A stretch of 38,343 bases of DNA from Actinomadura soli (GTDB taxonomy: Bacteria > Actinomycetota > Actinomycetes > Streptosporangiales > Streptosporangiaceae). The stretch's first letter is position 1; every line of letters begins with the position of its first letter. Below the pieces are notes generated by a model that saw only the letters and a program-made list of their open reading frames with translations, searched no databases and had not been told where the DNA came from. Shown here one piece after another: positions 1 to 7,477 of this stretch. Made by a program: the position numbers and the translations under genes. The stretch spans positions 1 to 38,343 of the forward strand of contig NZ_VCKW01000054.1 of the NCBI RefSeq assembly GCF_005889715.1. The letters run 5' to 3'.

Positions 1-88
1 GGGAGGTCTTGCGACGGCGCACCCACCCGGTCAGCACCGACCGCTCCTCGTCGGACAACACCACCGGTTCCAGCTTCGGGCTCGGCAT
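1..88 (-). CDS. IS630-family transposase, N-terminal fragment cut by the window edge
   Basis: The minus strand from the ATG at 88 reads MPSPKLEPVVLSDEERSVLT and continues in frame (GWVRRRKTS) off the left edge. This is the familiar N-terminus of actinobacterial IS630-family DDE transposases, just ahead of their helix-turn-helix. Only 29 residues are visible, so catalytic residues cannot be checked and the state of the rest of the element is unknown. The gene points away from the DUF2637 remnant at 135, so it lies just inside one end of the element. Confidence 0.72.
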   Translation of the reverse strand, partial: MPSPKLEPVVLSDEERSVLTGWVRRRKTS

Positions 89-134
89 CCCCACACCCTA
101 CCGACTAACGAAGAACTAATGACTCAGGACACTA
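89..134. mobile_element. Terminal region of the IS630-type element, ending at a TA target
   Basis: The 46 bases between the transposase start and the DUF2637 remnant are lower in GC than the neighbours and contain two related TTAGT motifs. IS630 elements insert at TA dinucleotides. The TA at 133-134 lies exactly where the DUF2637 homology begins, so it is the likely insertion point. The other end of the element is outside the window, so the inverted repeat and target duplication cannot be confirmed. Confidence 0.5.
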
Positions 135-914
135 GTGCTGCGGTACGGAGAAACATCCTGGACGGCGGCGCTGCTGCCGGTGAGCGTGGACGGGATGATC
201 GCGGTGGCCTCGATGTCACTACTGGTCGACTCCCGACAAGGCCGCCGCAGCGGCATGTTGCCGTGGGCGCTGCTGGTGCTGGGCAGCGCCGCCAGCCTGG
301 CGGCCAATGTCGCCGTCGCTGAACCATCGGTGGTCGGCCGCGTCATCGCCGCATGGCCTAGCTGCGCCCTGATCGGCGCCTATGAACTGCTGATGCGGCA
401 AATCAGGCACACCTCCGTCAGAAGAACAGAGCGCGACAACGCTGACGTCGGTGTTATCTCTGAAGCGGCACATATGACCTCTGAGAACGGTCAGGAGATC
501 TTTGCGGCGCGACGTGGCCCCGCTGAGAAAACTCATAGAGGACCACGCCTGGCTCCGGTGACTTCAGAGGAAACTCTGAGGGGTCCAGCCTCTCGGGCCG
601 CGACCTCCGGGAAGTCTCATACCGATCAGATCTTCAACCTCAGACATTCTTCAGCGCGGCTTCACCAGCGTGACGCAGCCGTTGAGTCGCGGGCACAGCG
701 GTCCTCGTCTCGCAGGGACAAGGCCGGAATGGAGAGGGTCGGAGATGTGGACATCCAGCGGCGAGCGTGGCAGTGGGCGGTGGCCCGCCGTACGCCTGTG
801 GGGGACCTGCCGCCGGGGAAGGCGATCGGTGGCCAGTTTGGGCGCAGTGAGCGCTGGGGACGGCTGGTCAAACAGGCCCGCCGTGCCGGGCGACTCGACG
901 CCGTCGCGTCATAG
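135..914 (+). pseudogene. DUF2637 (SpdB2-like) protein, 5'-truncated by IS630 insertion
   Basis: The first ~95 residues show the second half of a DUF2637 membrane domain, with LLPVSVDGMIAVASMSLL, a further hydrophobic stretch (LPWALLVLGSAASLAANVAV) and ALIGAYELLMRQIRH. DUF2637 proteins occur in actinomycete integrative and conjugative elements and are related to Spd transfer/spread proteins. A low-complexity linker follows. A C-terminal HTH-like segment (IQRRAWQWA to FGRSERWGRLVKQARRAG) ends the protein, as is usual for the family. The family normally has one or two more membrane helices before this point. They are missing, and the GTG at 135 abuts the IS630 end, so the gene was probably cut by the insertion. 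It is likely a remnant of an integrated conjugative element. Confidence 0.72.
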
Positions 915-1520
915 ACAATTTTGGACTCCCATCAACAGACCGACGGCCGCGTGAAAGGGGCGGATGCGAGGCACAGCGGGCACGGCTATCAGCTGCCACT
1001 CGTACCGTGCGGGCTCCGCCCGCGGGCAACTGCGCACGTTTGAGGGGTCCACCGACGCGAGACCTACCAGGGCAAGACTTTCGTCGGCCTGCCCCCGGAG
1101 AAGCGGGACGAGATGCTGACTGCGCTGGAGGGCGGCAAGGTCGAGTGGGGGGCTCGTCGTCAGCCGGTCAGTTTTGCGTCCGCATCGTTCGTCGCAATGT
1201 TCAGGCAGAGGTCCGTGAGGGTCCGTTGTCCGGCCCGAAGCACGGCCGCAAAAGCCGCATGGTCGGTTGAAAGTGAACCAGTTGGTGTCGAACGCCGCAG
1301 GGGCCAGGGGGATGGGCGTAGCGGTCGGGTACCGCCACGGGATTCTTGACGAGAAACCTACCCTGCAAGTAGTGGATTGGCTGGCTGACCGCGCTTGGCC
1401 CTCGCCGGTGATCACATTGGGGCCGACTGGCGGGTTCGTTCGATCGAGTGCAAGCGCGGACTGGCGGCCGCTACGCCAGGGTCGGCGTGCGCCGGTTCTC
1501 GTGATCGGGGCCAGACTGGA
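915..1520. other. Gene-poor stretch, probably decayed coding sequence
   Basis: No convincing gene. The plus strand near 1066-1145 can be read as a plausible protein piece (TYQGKTFVGLPPEKRDEMLT), but the frame is closed on both sides. A second piece follows at 1267-1480 (GMGVAVGYRHGILDEK). Neither piece is recognised. They look like frame-broken remnants on the DUF2637 side of the element scar. Confidence 0.4.
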
Positions 1521-1553
1521 CGATGCCGCCGCCCGGGCCGGGCGGCGGCATCG
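1521..1553 (-). terminator. Strong GC hairpin downstream of the AGCS symporter gene
   Basis: A near-perfect palindrome: CGATGCCGCCGCCCGG and its reverse complement are separated by one base, so about 14 pairs can form around a 3-5 nt loop. It begins 13 bases after the TAA stop of the symporter gene. There is no U-tract, which is common for actinobacterial terminators. The position makes transcription termination the simplest reading. Confidence 0.7.
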
Positions 1554-1565
1554 TGCGTTTCCCGT

Positions 1566-2960
1566 TTACTTCGTCGTGGACTCGGCGGGCTTGTCCTCCG
1601 CGGGACGGTTCCGGAAGTAGTCCCGGGTCTCCCGGTAGACGAGCGGAGACAGGATCAGCAGGCCGATCAGGTTGGGCAGTGCCATGAGCCCGTTCATGAC
1701 GTCGGAGAAGGTCCACACCGTGGTGAGGGTGGTGACGGAGCCGACGTACACGACGACGAGGAAGAGCAGGCGGTAGGGCAGTACGGCTCTGCGGCCGAAC
1801 AGGTACTCCACGCAGCGGTCGCCGTAGTAGGACCAGCCCAGGATGGTGGAGAACGCGAAGAGGATCACGCTGACCGTGACGATGACGCTGGCCCAGTCGC
1901 CGGGCAGTCCCTCGTCGAAGGCGCGGGCGGTGAACTGTGCGGCCTCGTCCTCTCCGGCGTCCTTCCACACGCCGGTGACGACGATGGTCAGGGCGGTGAA
2001 GCTGACTACGACGAGGGTGTCGATGAAGGTCTGGGTCATCGACACCAATGCCTGCCGGACCGGGTGGTCGGTCTTGGCCGCGGCGGCGGCGATGCCGCCG
2101 GTGCCGAGCCCGGACTCGTTGGAGAAGATCCCGCGCGCGACCCCGTACCGGATCGCGGCGGCCACCCCGGCGCCGACGAAGCCGCCGGTGGCGGAGGTGC
2201 CGGAGAAGGCGTCGGAGAAGATCACGCCGAACGCGGCGGGGACCTCCTCGATGTTGAAGGCCAGCACGGCGGCCGCGCCGACGACATAGAGGATGATCAT
2301 CACGGGGACGAAGGCGCTGGTGACGCGGCCGATGTTCTTGATGCCGCCGAGGATGACGGCGGCGGCGAACGCGGTGGCGATCAGGCCGGTGATCCAGGGG
2401 TCGAGTCCCCATTCCTCTTCGACGTTGGCGGCGACGGTGTTGGCCTGGACCCCGTTCCCGATGCCGAAGGCGGCGATGGCGCCGGCCACGGCGAAGAACC
2501 CGCCGAGGAAGACGCCGAGTGGTCCCTTGATGCCGTTCCTGAGGTAGTGCATCGGCCCGCCGCCCTGCTCACCGGCGGCGTCGGGGCGGCGGAAGCGCAC
2601 GCCGAGGAAGGCCTCGCTGTATTTAGTGGCCATGCCGAGCATGCCGGTGACCCACATCCAGAAGACGGCGCCGGGACCGCCGAGCGCGATCGCGGTCGCG
2701 ACGCCGGCGATGTTGCCGACGCCGACGGTGGCGGCGAGGGCGGTGGCGAGCGCCTGGTAGTGCGAGATGTCGCCTTCGGCAGCGTCGTCGTCCGTGCGGC
2801 GCACGAAACCGAGCCAGAACGCGAGCCGGAAATGGCGCACCTGCAGCCCGCGCAGCAGGATGGTCAGATAAAGGCCGGTGGACAGAAGTAGCGGGATCAG
2901 GAGCCAGGGGCCCCAGATGAAGCTGCTTGCATCGCTGAGAAAGTCGTTTAGGGAGTCCAT
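1566..2960 (-). CDS. AGCS-family alanine/glycine:cation symporter
   Basis: An inner-membrane carrier that imports alanine or glycine with Na+ or H+. The ~464-residue protein has the family length and about ten hydrophobic segments. The AGCS signature lies near residues 75-120: VGVGNIAGVATAIALGGPGA followed by FWMWVTGMLGMATKYSEAFL. Further conserved blocks are GPMHYLRNGI and SNESGLGTGGIAAAAAKTDHP. I chose the ATG at 2960; a GTG at 2963 directly in front is possible. The gene stands alone, with a hairpin 13 bases after the stop and more than 600 bases of unassigned DNA upstream. The substrate cannot be fixed from sequence. Confidence 0.93.
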   Translation of the reverse strand: MDSLNDFLSDASSFIWGPWLLIPLLLSTGLYLTILLRGLQVRHFRLAFWLGFVRRTDDDAAEGDISHYQALATALAATVGVGNIAGVATAIALGGPGAVFWMWVTGMLGMATKYSEAFLGVRFRRPDAAGEQGGGPMHYLRNGIKGPLGVFLGGFFAVAGAIAAFGIGNGVQANTVAANVEEEWGLDPWITGLIATAFAAAVILGGIKNIGRVTSAFVPVMIILYVVGAAAVLAFNIEEVPAAFGVIFSDAFSGTSATGGFVGAGVAAAIRYGVARGIFSNESGLGTGGIAAAAAKTDHPVRQALVSMTQTFIDTLVVVSFTALTIVVTGVWKDAGEDEAAQFTARAFDEGLPGDWASVIVTVSVILFAFSTILGWSYYGDRCVEYLFGRRAVLPYRLLFLVVVYVGSVTTLTTVWTFSDVMNGLMALPNLIGLLILSPLVYRETRDYFRNRPAEDKPAESTTK

Positions 2961-3152
2961 CACACCACCGATCAGGGGGAGCGGGTCGATCGTTCAACGA
3001 AACGTAGGCGAACGCGCGCTGTTTGTGAAGACCCACCGCATGAAACGGCATCGCGATTCATTCGCCCACCGCCTTTCGGCCACGGCGATGTTTCCGTAGT
3101 GAAGTGGAATTGAGATCGATTGGTGATCGCTTTGCGGTCCGTTCCCGCTGTG

Positions 3153-3259
3153 CGGGACTAAAAGGGCACCGTGCGGGGTCCGAACGGGCAGCATGGTGGC
3201 GTACAAATGGGCACCGCTCGGCATACAAAAGGGCACTGAGCAAGATTTCCAGGGGCACT
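3153..3259. repeat. Array of five imperfect ~18-bp direct repeats with 22-bp period
   Basis: Copies start at 3153, 3175, 3198, 3220 and 3242. Their shared GGGCAC/GGGCAG cores begin at 3164, 3186, 3209, 3231 and 3253, so spacing is 22, 23, 22 and 22 bases, about two helical turns. The best copies are GGCGTACAAATGGGCACC (3198) and GGCATACAAAAGGGCACT (3220). Copy 1 (CGGGACTAAAAGGGCACC) is close; copy 2 keeps GGG-TCC-GAACGGGCAGC; copy 5 keeps mainly the core. Such helically phased repeats bind proteins cooperatively. They could be an IS21-type transposase-binding end, iterons or an operator array. No transposase gene lies next to them. Confidence 0.65.
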
Positions 3260-3278
3260 ACGGCAGGGGGTGCGGCGG

Positions 3279-3310
3279 GGCACCGCGGCAGGGTGCGGTC
3301 GCGCGGTGCC
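3279..3310. repeat. 9-bp inverted repeat with 14-nt spacer
   Basis: GGCACCGCG at 3279-3287 is matched by CGCGGTGCC at 3302-3310. It lies about 280 bases past the stop of the ArsB/NhaD-type gene and just beyond the 22-bp repeat array. It could be a weak terminator or part of the array's protein-binding region. Confidence 0.35.
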
Positions 3311-3590
3311 CGGCGGGGCGGGCGGTAAATGGGATCCCGATGCCGTTGCTGACCGCGAGTAGCGGCCGGACCCGTCCGGCACGTGCCAGGTCTCCGCCGA
3401 GGGGCAGCCGCCACGGCAGTGTGGCCGAGGCATCACACCGCGAGTCCCCATCGCAGGGCTCGGGTCCTTCGCATCGATCAGGGCGGCGTAGTCGATGGGC
3501 GAGCGGACCGTGCGAGGCAATGCGCGGAGTTGCTCAGCGGTCCTGCCGGGACCTGTCGCGCAACTGGAGTCGATGGGTGGTCGAGCCGGG

Positions 3591-4871
3591 TCACAAATAC
3601 CGGAGCCAGAGGTAGGGGGTGGCGAGTGCGACCGTGACGAAGGTGACGACGAGGCCGTACTTGGTGAAATGCCAGAAGCTGATGGGAGTGCCGTTGCGGG
3701 CGGCGATGCCCAGGACGACGACATTGGCGCTGGCGCCGATGGCGGTGGCGTTGCCGCCCAGGTCGGCGCCGAGGGCTAGCGCCCACCACAGGACAGTGCC
3801 TTCTCCGCTGGGCTGCTGCTGGACCAGGTCGTCCACGATCGGGCTCATGGTGGCGACGTAGGGAATGTTGTCGATGATCGCCGACAGTCCGGCCGAGGCC
3901 CACAGCAGAAGCATGGTCGCCAAGCCGAGGCGGCCGTCGGTGGCGTCGGTGGCGGCGCGGGAGATGTCGGCGACGACGCCGGTCTCGACCAGGCCGCCGA
4001 CCATGATGAACAGGCCGGCGAAGAAGACCAGGGTGAGCCATTCGACTTCTTCCAGCGCCTGTTGGGTGGTGACCTTGGTGGCCGCTACCAGTACGCCCGC
4101 GCCCAGAAGCGCCACGACGGACGGTTCGTAGTGCAGAACGGGGTGCAGCACGAACGCGGCCATCACCAGGACGAGCACTGCCAGGCTCTGCCACAGCAAC
4201 CGCCGGTCGGTGATGGCCTCCTTTTCCTCCAGCGCCATGACTTCCGCGACGCGTTCGGGGTCGTAGACGAACGCACTGCGGAACAGCCAGCGGCACAGCA
4301 GGCAGAAGACCACCATCAGAATCACCACCAGCGGCGCCAGGTTGACCAGGAAGTCGTTGAACGACAGGTCTCCGCGGCTGGCGATGATGATGTTGGGCGG
4401 GTCACCGACGAGGGTCGCGGTTCCGCCGATGTTTGAGGCCATCACCTCGGCGATCAGGTACGGAGCGACCCTCAGCCCGAGCCGCTCGCAGACCAGGAAC
4501 GTCACCGGGGCGACCAGCAGCACGGTGGTGACATTGTCCAGCATCCCAGAGGCGACCGCGGTGATGACCGTGAGCATCACCATCAGCCGGTAGGGCCTGC
4601 CGCGGGCGCGTTTGGCGGCCCAGATCGCCACGTACTCGAACACACCGGTCTGCCGCAGTACCGAGACGATCACCATCATGCCCAGCAGCAGGAAGATGAC
4701 GTTCCAGTCGACGCCGGACTCGGTGGAGAAGAACGCCTTCTCGGCGTCGGTGATGTGGAACAGCAACATCAGACCGGCACCGCCGAGCGCTACAGCGGTG
4801 CGGTGCACCTTCTCTGATGCGATGAGGACGTACGCGGCGGCGAAGATGATGATGGCGGCTGCGGCGGCCAA
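3591..4871 (-). CDS. ArsB/NhaD-type (ion transporter superfamily) permease
   Basis: A polytopic membrane protein of 426 residues. Two related halves each carry a re-entrant motif typical of the ArsB/NhaD/SLC13 superfamily: near 105-160, [18 protein letters not shown] and [20 protein letters not shown]; near 330-395, [18 protein letters not shown] and [20 protein letters not shown]. This suggests an Na+/H+ antiporter or anion permease; the substrate is uncertain. The frame is closed just upstream by the stop of the preceding gene, so I use the TTG at 4871, which has GGAG a few bases ahead. It is the second gene of an operon, 12 bases after the CPA antiporter. Homologues are often found beside CPA antiporters and CBS proteins, as here. 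Confidence 0.88.
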   Translation of the reverse strand: MAAAAAIIIFAAAYVLIASEKVHRTAVALGGAGLMLLFHITDAEKAFFSTESGVDWNVIFLLLGMMVIVSVLRQTGVFEYVAIWAAKRARGRPYRLMVMLTVITAVASGMLDNVTTVLLVAPVTFLVCERLGLRVAPYLIAEVMASNIGGTATLVGDPPNIIIASRGDLSFNDFLVNLAPLVVILMVVFCLLCRWLFRSAFVYDPERVAEVMALEEKEAITDRRLLWQSLAVLVLVMAAFVLHPVLHYEPSVVALLGAGVLVAATKVTTQQALEEVEWLTLVFFAGLFIMVGGLVETGVVADISRAATDATDGRLGLATMLLLWASAGLSAIIDNIPYVATMSPIVDDLVQQQPSGEGTVLWWALALGADLGGNATAIGASANVVVLGIAARNGTPISFWHFTKYGLVVTFVTVALATPYLWLRYL

Positions 4872-4883
4872 TGCGGCTCCAGG

Positions 4884-6179
4884 TCAATGTGGTTTGTCGT
4901 GGACGGGGTCGTCGGGGTCCGCCGGTGGATCGGCGCCGTCCCGCGGCTCCCGCGACGAGGTGGTGGCGCCCGGCCGCCGGACGAGGGTGCGGGCCTGGCC
5001 GAACCAGGCCGGGACCTCGCGTTCGTCGTCGAAGCTGCGGGCGACGATGATGTCGGTGGAGGAGTGGGCCAGGATCGACAGCGCGATCGTGACGCCGACG
5101 AGGTGGAAGATGTGCTCGCCTTCCGTGATCCCCGCTTCAAGGACCAGCAGCCCGTAGACCACCGAGGCGAAACCCTTGGGCCCGAACCACATGACCGCGG
5201 CCTGCTCGCGAGCGGTCAGCCCCGACCGCAGGAATGACACCCAGATCGCCACCGGGCGGGCGATGACCAGGGCGAGGACGGCGAACGTCCAGCCCGTCCA
5301 GCCGACGTCGCCGAGGAACGCCGGGGACAGCAGCGCGCCGAACACCAGCAGCGCGGCGAGCTTGAGCAGCTCGGCCAGCAGTTCACCGAATTCCTCGAAC
5401 GCCTCACGATGCCGGCTGCCGAGGGTGGCGACGGTGACGCCGGCGGCGAACGCGGCCAGGAACAGGTTGCCGTGCGTGGCCTGCGCGGTGGCCAGCACCA
5501 GCAGCCCGATCGCGACGGCGTTCAGCGGCTCATACTTGGGTGCGATGGCGAACAGCCGGGTTCGCTCCAGCATGATCGCTGCCCAGGGGATCGCCACGCC
5601 GATGACCAGGCCGCCGGCCAGCTCAGCGACCAGTTCCCCCAGGTGCAGGTCATTCTCGCCTTGGGCGACCGCCAGGAACAGCACCACGAAGGGCAAGACC
5701 AGACCGTCGTTGACCCCGGACTCGACGTTGAGCAGATGCCGCAGCCGCGGCGGCACTTTGTCGTTGCCGACCAGCGCCGCGGCGAACACCGGGTCGGTGG
5801 GGGTGAGGATCGCCGCGATCAGCAGCGACTCCACCCATCCCAGGCCCACGACGGAGTGCGCGAAGACCGCCGTGATCAGCAGTGTCAGCGGCAGGCCCCA
5901 TCCCAGCGCACGTCCCGGCAGACGCCAGGCGCTGCGCAGGTCCTGCCAACCGGCGTGCATCCCGTCGGTGAACAGGACGGCGAACAGCGCCAGCTCGGCC
6001 AGCCCGGAGACGAGCTCGTCCCCGGGTTGCAGGGAGACCAGATCGGTGACGCCGTCGCCGAGCAGGAAGCCACCGACCAGGAACAAAGCCGCGGTCGACA
6101 GCACGGTGCGGTGCGCGAGGCTCGACACCAGCACCGCCAGCAACAACATGACGGCGAAAGCGAGCAGATGATGGCTCAT
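4884..6179 (-). CDS. CPA-family cation:proton antiporter
   Basis: A membrane antiporter exchanging Na+ or K+ for H+, with about twelve hydrophobic segments. It has the CPA1 core: TPTDPVFAAALVGND followed by RLRHLLNVESGVNDGLVLPF, containing the membrane aspartate of the ND motif, then a late MWFGPKGFASVVYGLLVL block. The hydrophilic C-terminal tail is short and proline/aspartate-rich. I use the ATG at 6179, where the membrane region starts; the frame is open to 6275 but that extension is arginine-rich and unlike the family. It is first in a two-gene operon with the ArsB/NhaD permease and divergent from a CBS-domain gene. Confidence 0.9.
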   Translation of the reverse strand: MSHHLLAFAVMLLLAVLVSSLAHRTVLSTAALFLVGGFLLGDGVTDLVSLQPGDELVSGLAELALFAVLFTDGMHAGWQDLRSAWRLPGRALGWGLPLTLLITAVFAHSVVGLGWVESLLIAAILTPTDPVFAAALVGNDKVPPRLRHLLNVESGVNDGLVLPFVVLFLAVAQGENDLHLGELVAELAGGLVIGVAIPWAAIMLERTRLFAIAPKYEPLNAVAIGLLVLATAQATHGNLFLAAFAAGVTVATLGSRHREAFEEFGELLAELLKLAALLVFGALLSPAFLGDVGWTGWTFAVLALVIARPVAIWVSFLRSGLTAREQAAVMWFGPKGFASVVYGLLVLEAGITEGEHIFHLVGVTIALSILAHSSTDIIVARSFDDEREVPAWFGQARTLVRRPGATTSSREPRDGADPPADPDDPVHDKPH

Positions 6180-6315
6180 ACCAGGCTTTCGGGGTCGGCG
6201 AACAACGATGCCGACCAGACTTCCCGGCTCACCCGACCACGACCTTAACGGGACTCGCGGACGTTTTCTACGCACGTGAGCGGCCGGTCCGTTCCCCCGG
6301 CCAGCGGTCCTCGGC

Positions 6316-6321
6316 TAGTTT
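6316..6321 (+). promoter_or_regulatory. Candidate -10 box for a leaderless CBS-protein transcript
   Basis: TAGTTT fits the actinobacterial TANNNT -10 consensus. Exactly six bases separate it from the GTG at 6328, so transcription could begin at the start codon. No clear Shine-Dalgarno sequence precedes that GTG. The same geometry is seen at 9417 and 30546. No good -35 box is evident. Confidence 0.4.
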
Positions 6322-6327
6322 CCAGGT

Positions 6328-6804
6328 GTGCGTGCACGAGAACTAGCCGTCGAATACCCCACCGTTACACCAGGCACCAGTGCGCTGGACGCGGCCCGGC
6401 TGCTGGCCGAGGAGCGGCTGCCGGGCCTGCTGGTCGTCGACTCCCGGCGGCACACGGTCGCCGTGATCACCGGCTCACAGCTGCTCCGGTACATCATTCC
6501 GCACCACGTCCAGGACGATCCCGCCCTCGCCCGTGTCTATGACGAACACCACGCCGACCGGCTCTGCGCCCGGCTCGATGAACGACGAGTCGCAGATCTT
6601 CTCAGCGAGAAGCGCAAGCCGCTGCCCGTCGTCGACGCCGACGCCACCGCCATGGAGATCGCCAGTGTCATGGCGGGCACTCGCAGCCCCATGGTGGCGG
6701 TCTCCGGGGAGGCTGATCGCGCCGACGCGCCCGTGATCGGCGTCGTCACGGCGGCGGAACTGCTCGAACGGCTCCTGCCCGGCCGGCCGGGCACCGCCAC
6801 ATAG
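6328..6804 (+). CDS. CBS-domain pair protein
   Basis: A 158-residue cytosolic protein made almost entirely of two CBS motifs. The first (about 8-55) has the pattern SALDAARLLAEERLPGLLVV and a following VITGSQLLRYI. The second (about 88-150) has PLPVVDADATAMEIASVM and a closing VIGVVTAAELLERLL. CBS pairs bind adenine nucleotides and often control transporters or enzymes in response to energy state. It is transcribed away from the CPA antiporter/ArsB-NhaD operon, so it probably senses or regulates those transporters (inference from context). The GTG at 6328 is the chosen start. Confidence 0.85.
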   Translation: MRARELAVEYPTVTPGTSALDAARLLAEERLPGLLVVDSRRHTVAVITGSQLLRYIIPHHVQDDPALARVYDEHHADRLCARLDERRVADLLSEKRKPLPVVDADATAMEIASVMAGTRSPMVAVSGEADRADAPVIGVVTAAELLERLLPGRPGTAT

Positions 6805-7114
6805 CCGCCTGCGCTGATCAGGTGGGGCGCCAGGATCAGCGAGATGTCGGCGTCGCCGTCCATGCGGATCCGCACCCATTCCTCGGTGTCCGCGCTCACA
6901 CCCACTTCAGCGCCGGCGGCGGACGGCTCGCCTGAGCTGGCGGCGGTCAACTCGACCGTTGACGGGGCGATGAGTCGGCCGGCCCCTTTCGGGGTCGCTG
7001 CCGGCTTGGCTGAAGGTTTTGGGAAAACGTTGCGGCCCAGCTGTCGATATACGGGGAGCCCGTTCGTTGTGGGATGAGGGCGGGAAGGGCCCGCTCGGCA
7101 CGAGGAGCACCGTC
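6805..7114. other. Intergenic region with no supported gene
   Basis: The minus strand can be read as a plausible short peptide around 6810-6950, but the frame runs on into the CBS gene in antisense and has no recognised homology. The last ~100 bases should carry the promoter of the DGPF-protein/sigma-factor pair. No strong hairpin was seen after the CBS gene. Confidence 0.45.
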
Positions 7115-7477
7115 ATGACCAAGTACATGCTGTCGGCCCACAGCGTCGAGGGTCAGTCCCCGCCGCCGATGAGCCCGGAGGACGTCCAGCAGGTCACCAA
7201 ACAGGTGCTCGCGTTGGAGGGGGAGATGAAGGAGGCGGGCGTCTGGGTGTTCGGCGGGCGTCTGCACGGCCCCGACACCGCCACGGTCGTGCGCGCGTTG
7301 GGGCAGCAAGTGATCACGACAGACGGACCGTTCGTTGAAGCACGTGAGCATCTCGGCGGCTTGTACATCCTTGAGGCCGCCGATCTCGACGCGGCGCTGT
7401 CCTGGGCCGCGAAGGTCACCTCCATCGTTGGCGCGCCGATCGAGGTCCGGCCCTTCGCCGGCCTGCCCGAGGGGTGA
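7115..7477 (+). CDS. DGPF-domain (YCII-related) protein
   Basis: A 120-residue protein of the YCII/DGPF family, small alpha-beta proteins with a ferredoxin-like fold. The defining block TDGPFVEAREHLGGLYILEA is at about residues 69-88. The ATG at 7115 has GAGGAG seven bases ahead and an in-frame open region upstream that looks non-coding. Its stop overlaps the GTG start of the following sigma factor (GTGA), so the two are translationally coupled. DGPF proteins are the standard genetic partners of ECF42 sigma factors. Their biochemical role is not established; control of the sigma factor or a shared stress function are the usual proposals. Confidence 0.88.
   Translation: MTKYMLSAHSVEGQSPPPMSPEDVQQVTKQVLALEGEMKEAGVWVFGGRLHGPDTATVVRALGQQVITTDGPFVEAREHLGGLYILEAADLDAALSWAAKVTSIVGAPIEVRPFAGLPEG

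Larger units (their letters stand above)
2964..3590. other. Long intergenic region upstream of the symporter gene
   Basis: It lies between two minus-strand genes and holds no recognisable coding sequence; frames in it are GC-driven and arginine/proline-rich. It contains the repeat array at 3153-3259 and an inverted repeat at 3279-3310. The first ~130 bases upstream of the symporter gene are relatively AT-rich and should hold its promoter. The stretch 3311-3590 shows nothing I can name. Confidence 0.55.

Noticed and set aside
1395-2891. A 498-codon plus-strand open frame opposite the symporter gene
   Set aside because: It is antisense to a strongly conserved AGCS gene, rich in Gly/Asp/Glu/Ala by base composition only, and has no motif.
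3153-3259. Repeat array considered as a CRISPR
   Set aside because: The repeats are too short and diverged and the spacers are only 4-5 bases; spacing of about two helical turns suits protein binding instead.
5176-6171. A 331-codon plus-strand frame opposite the CPA antiporter
   Set aside because: Serine/arginine-rich shadow of the antiporter gene without any recognised feature.
6537-6950. Minus-strand frame near the end of the CBS gene with a plausible stretch (WVRIRMDGDADISLILAPHL)
   Set aside because: More than half of it is antisense to the CBS gene and no family is recognised; possibly a scrap, but not supportable.
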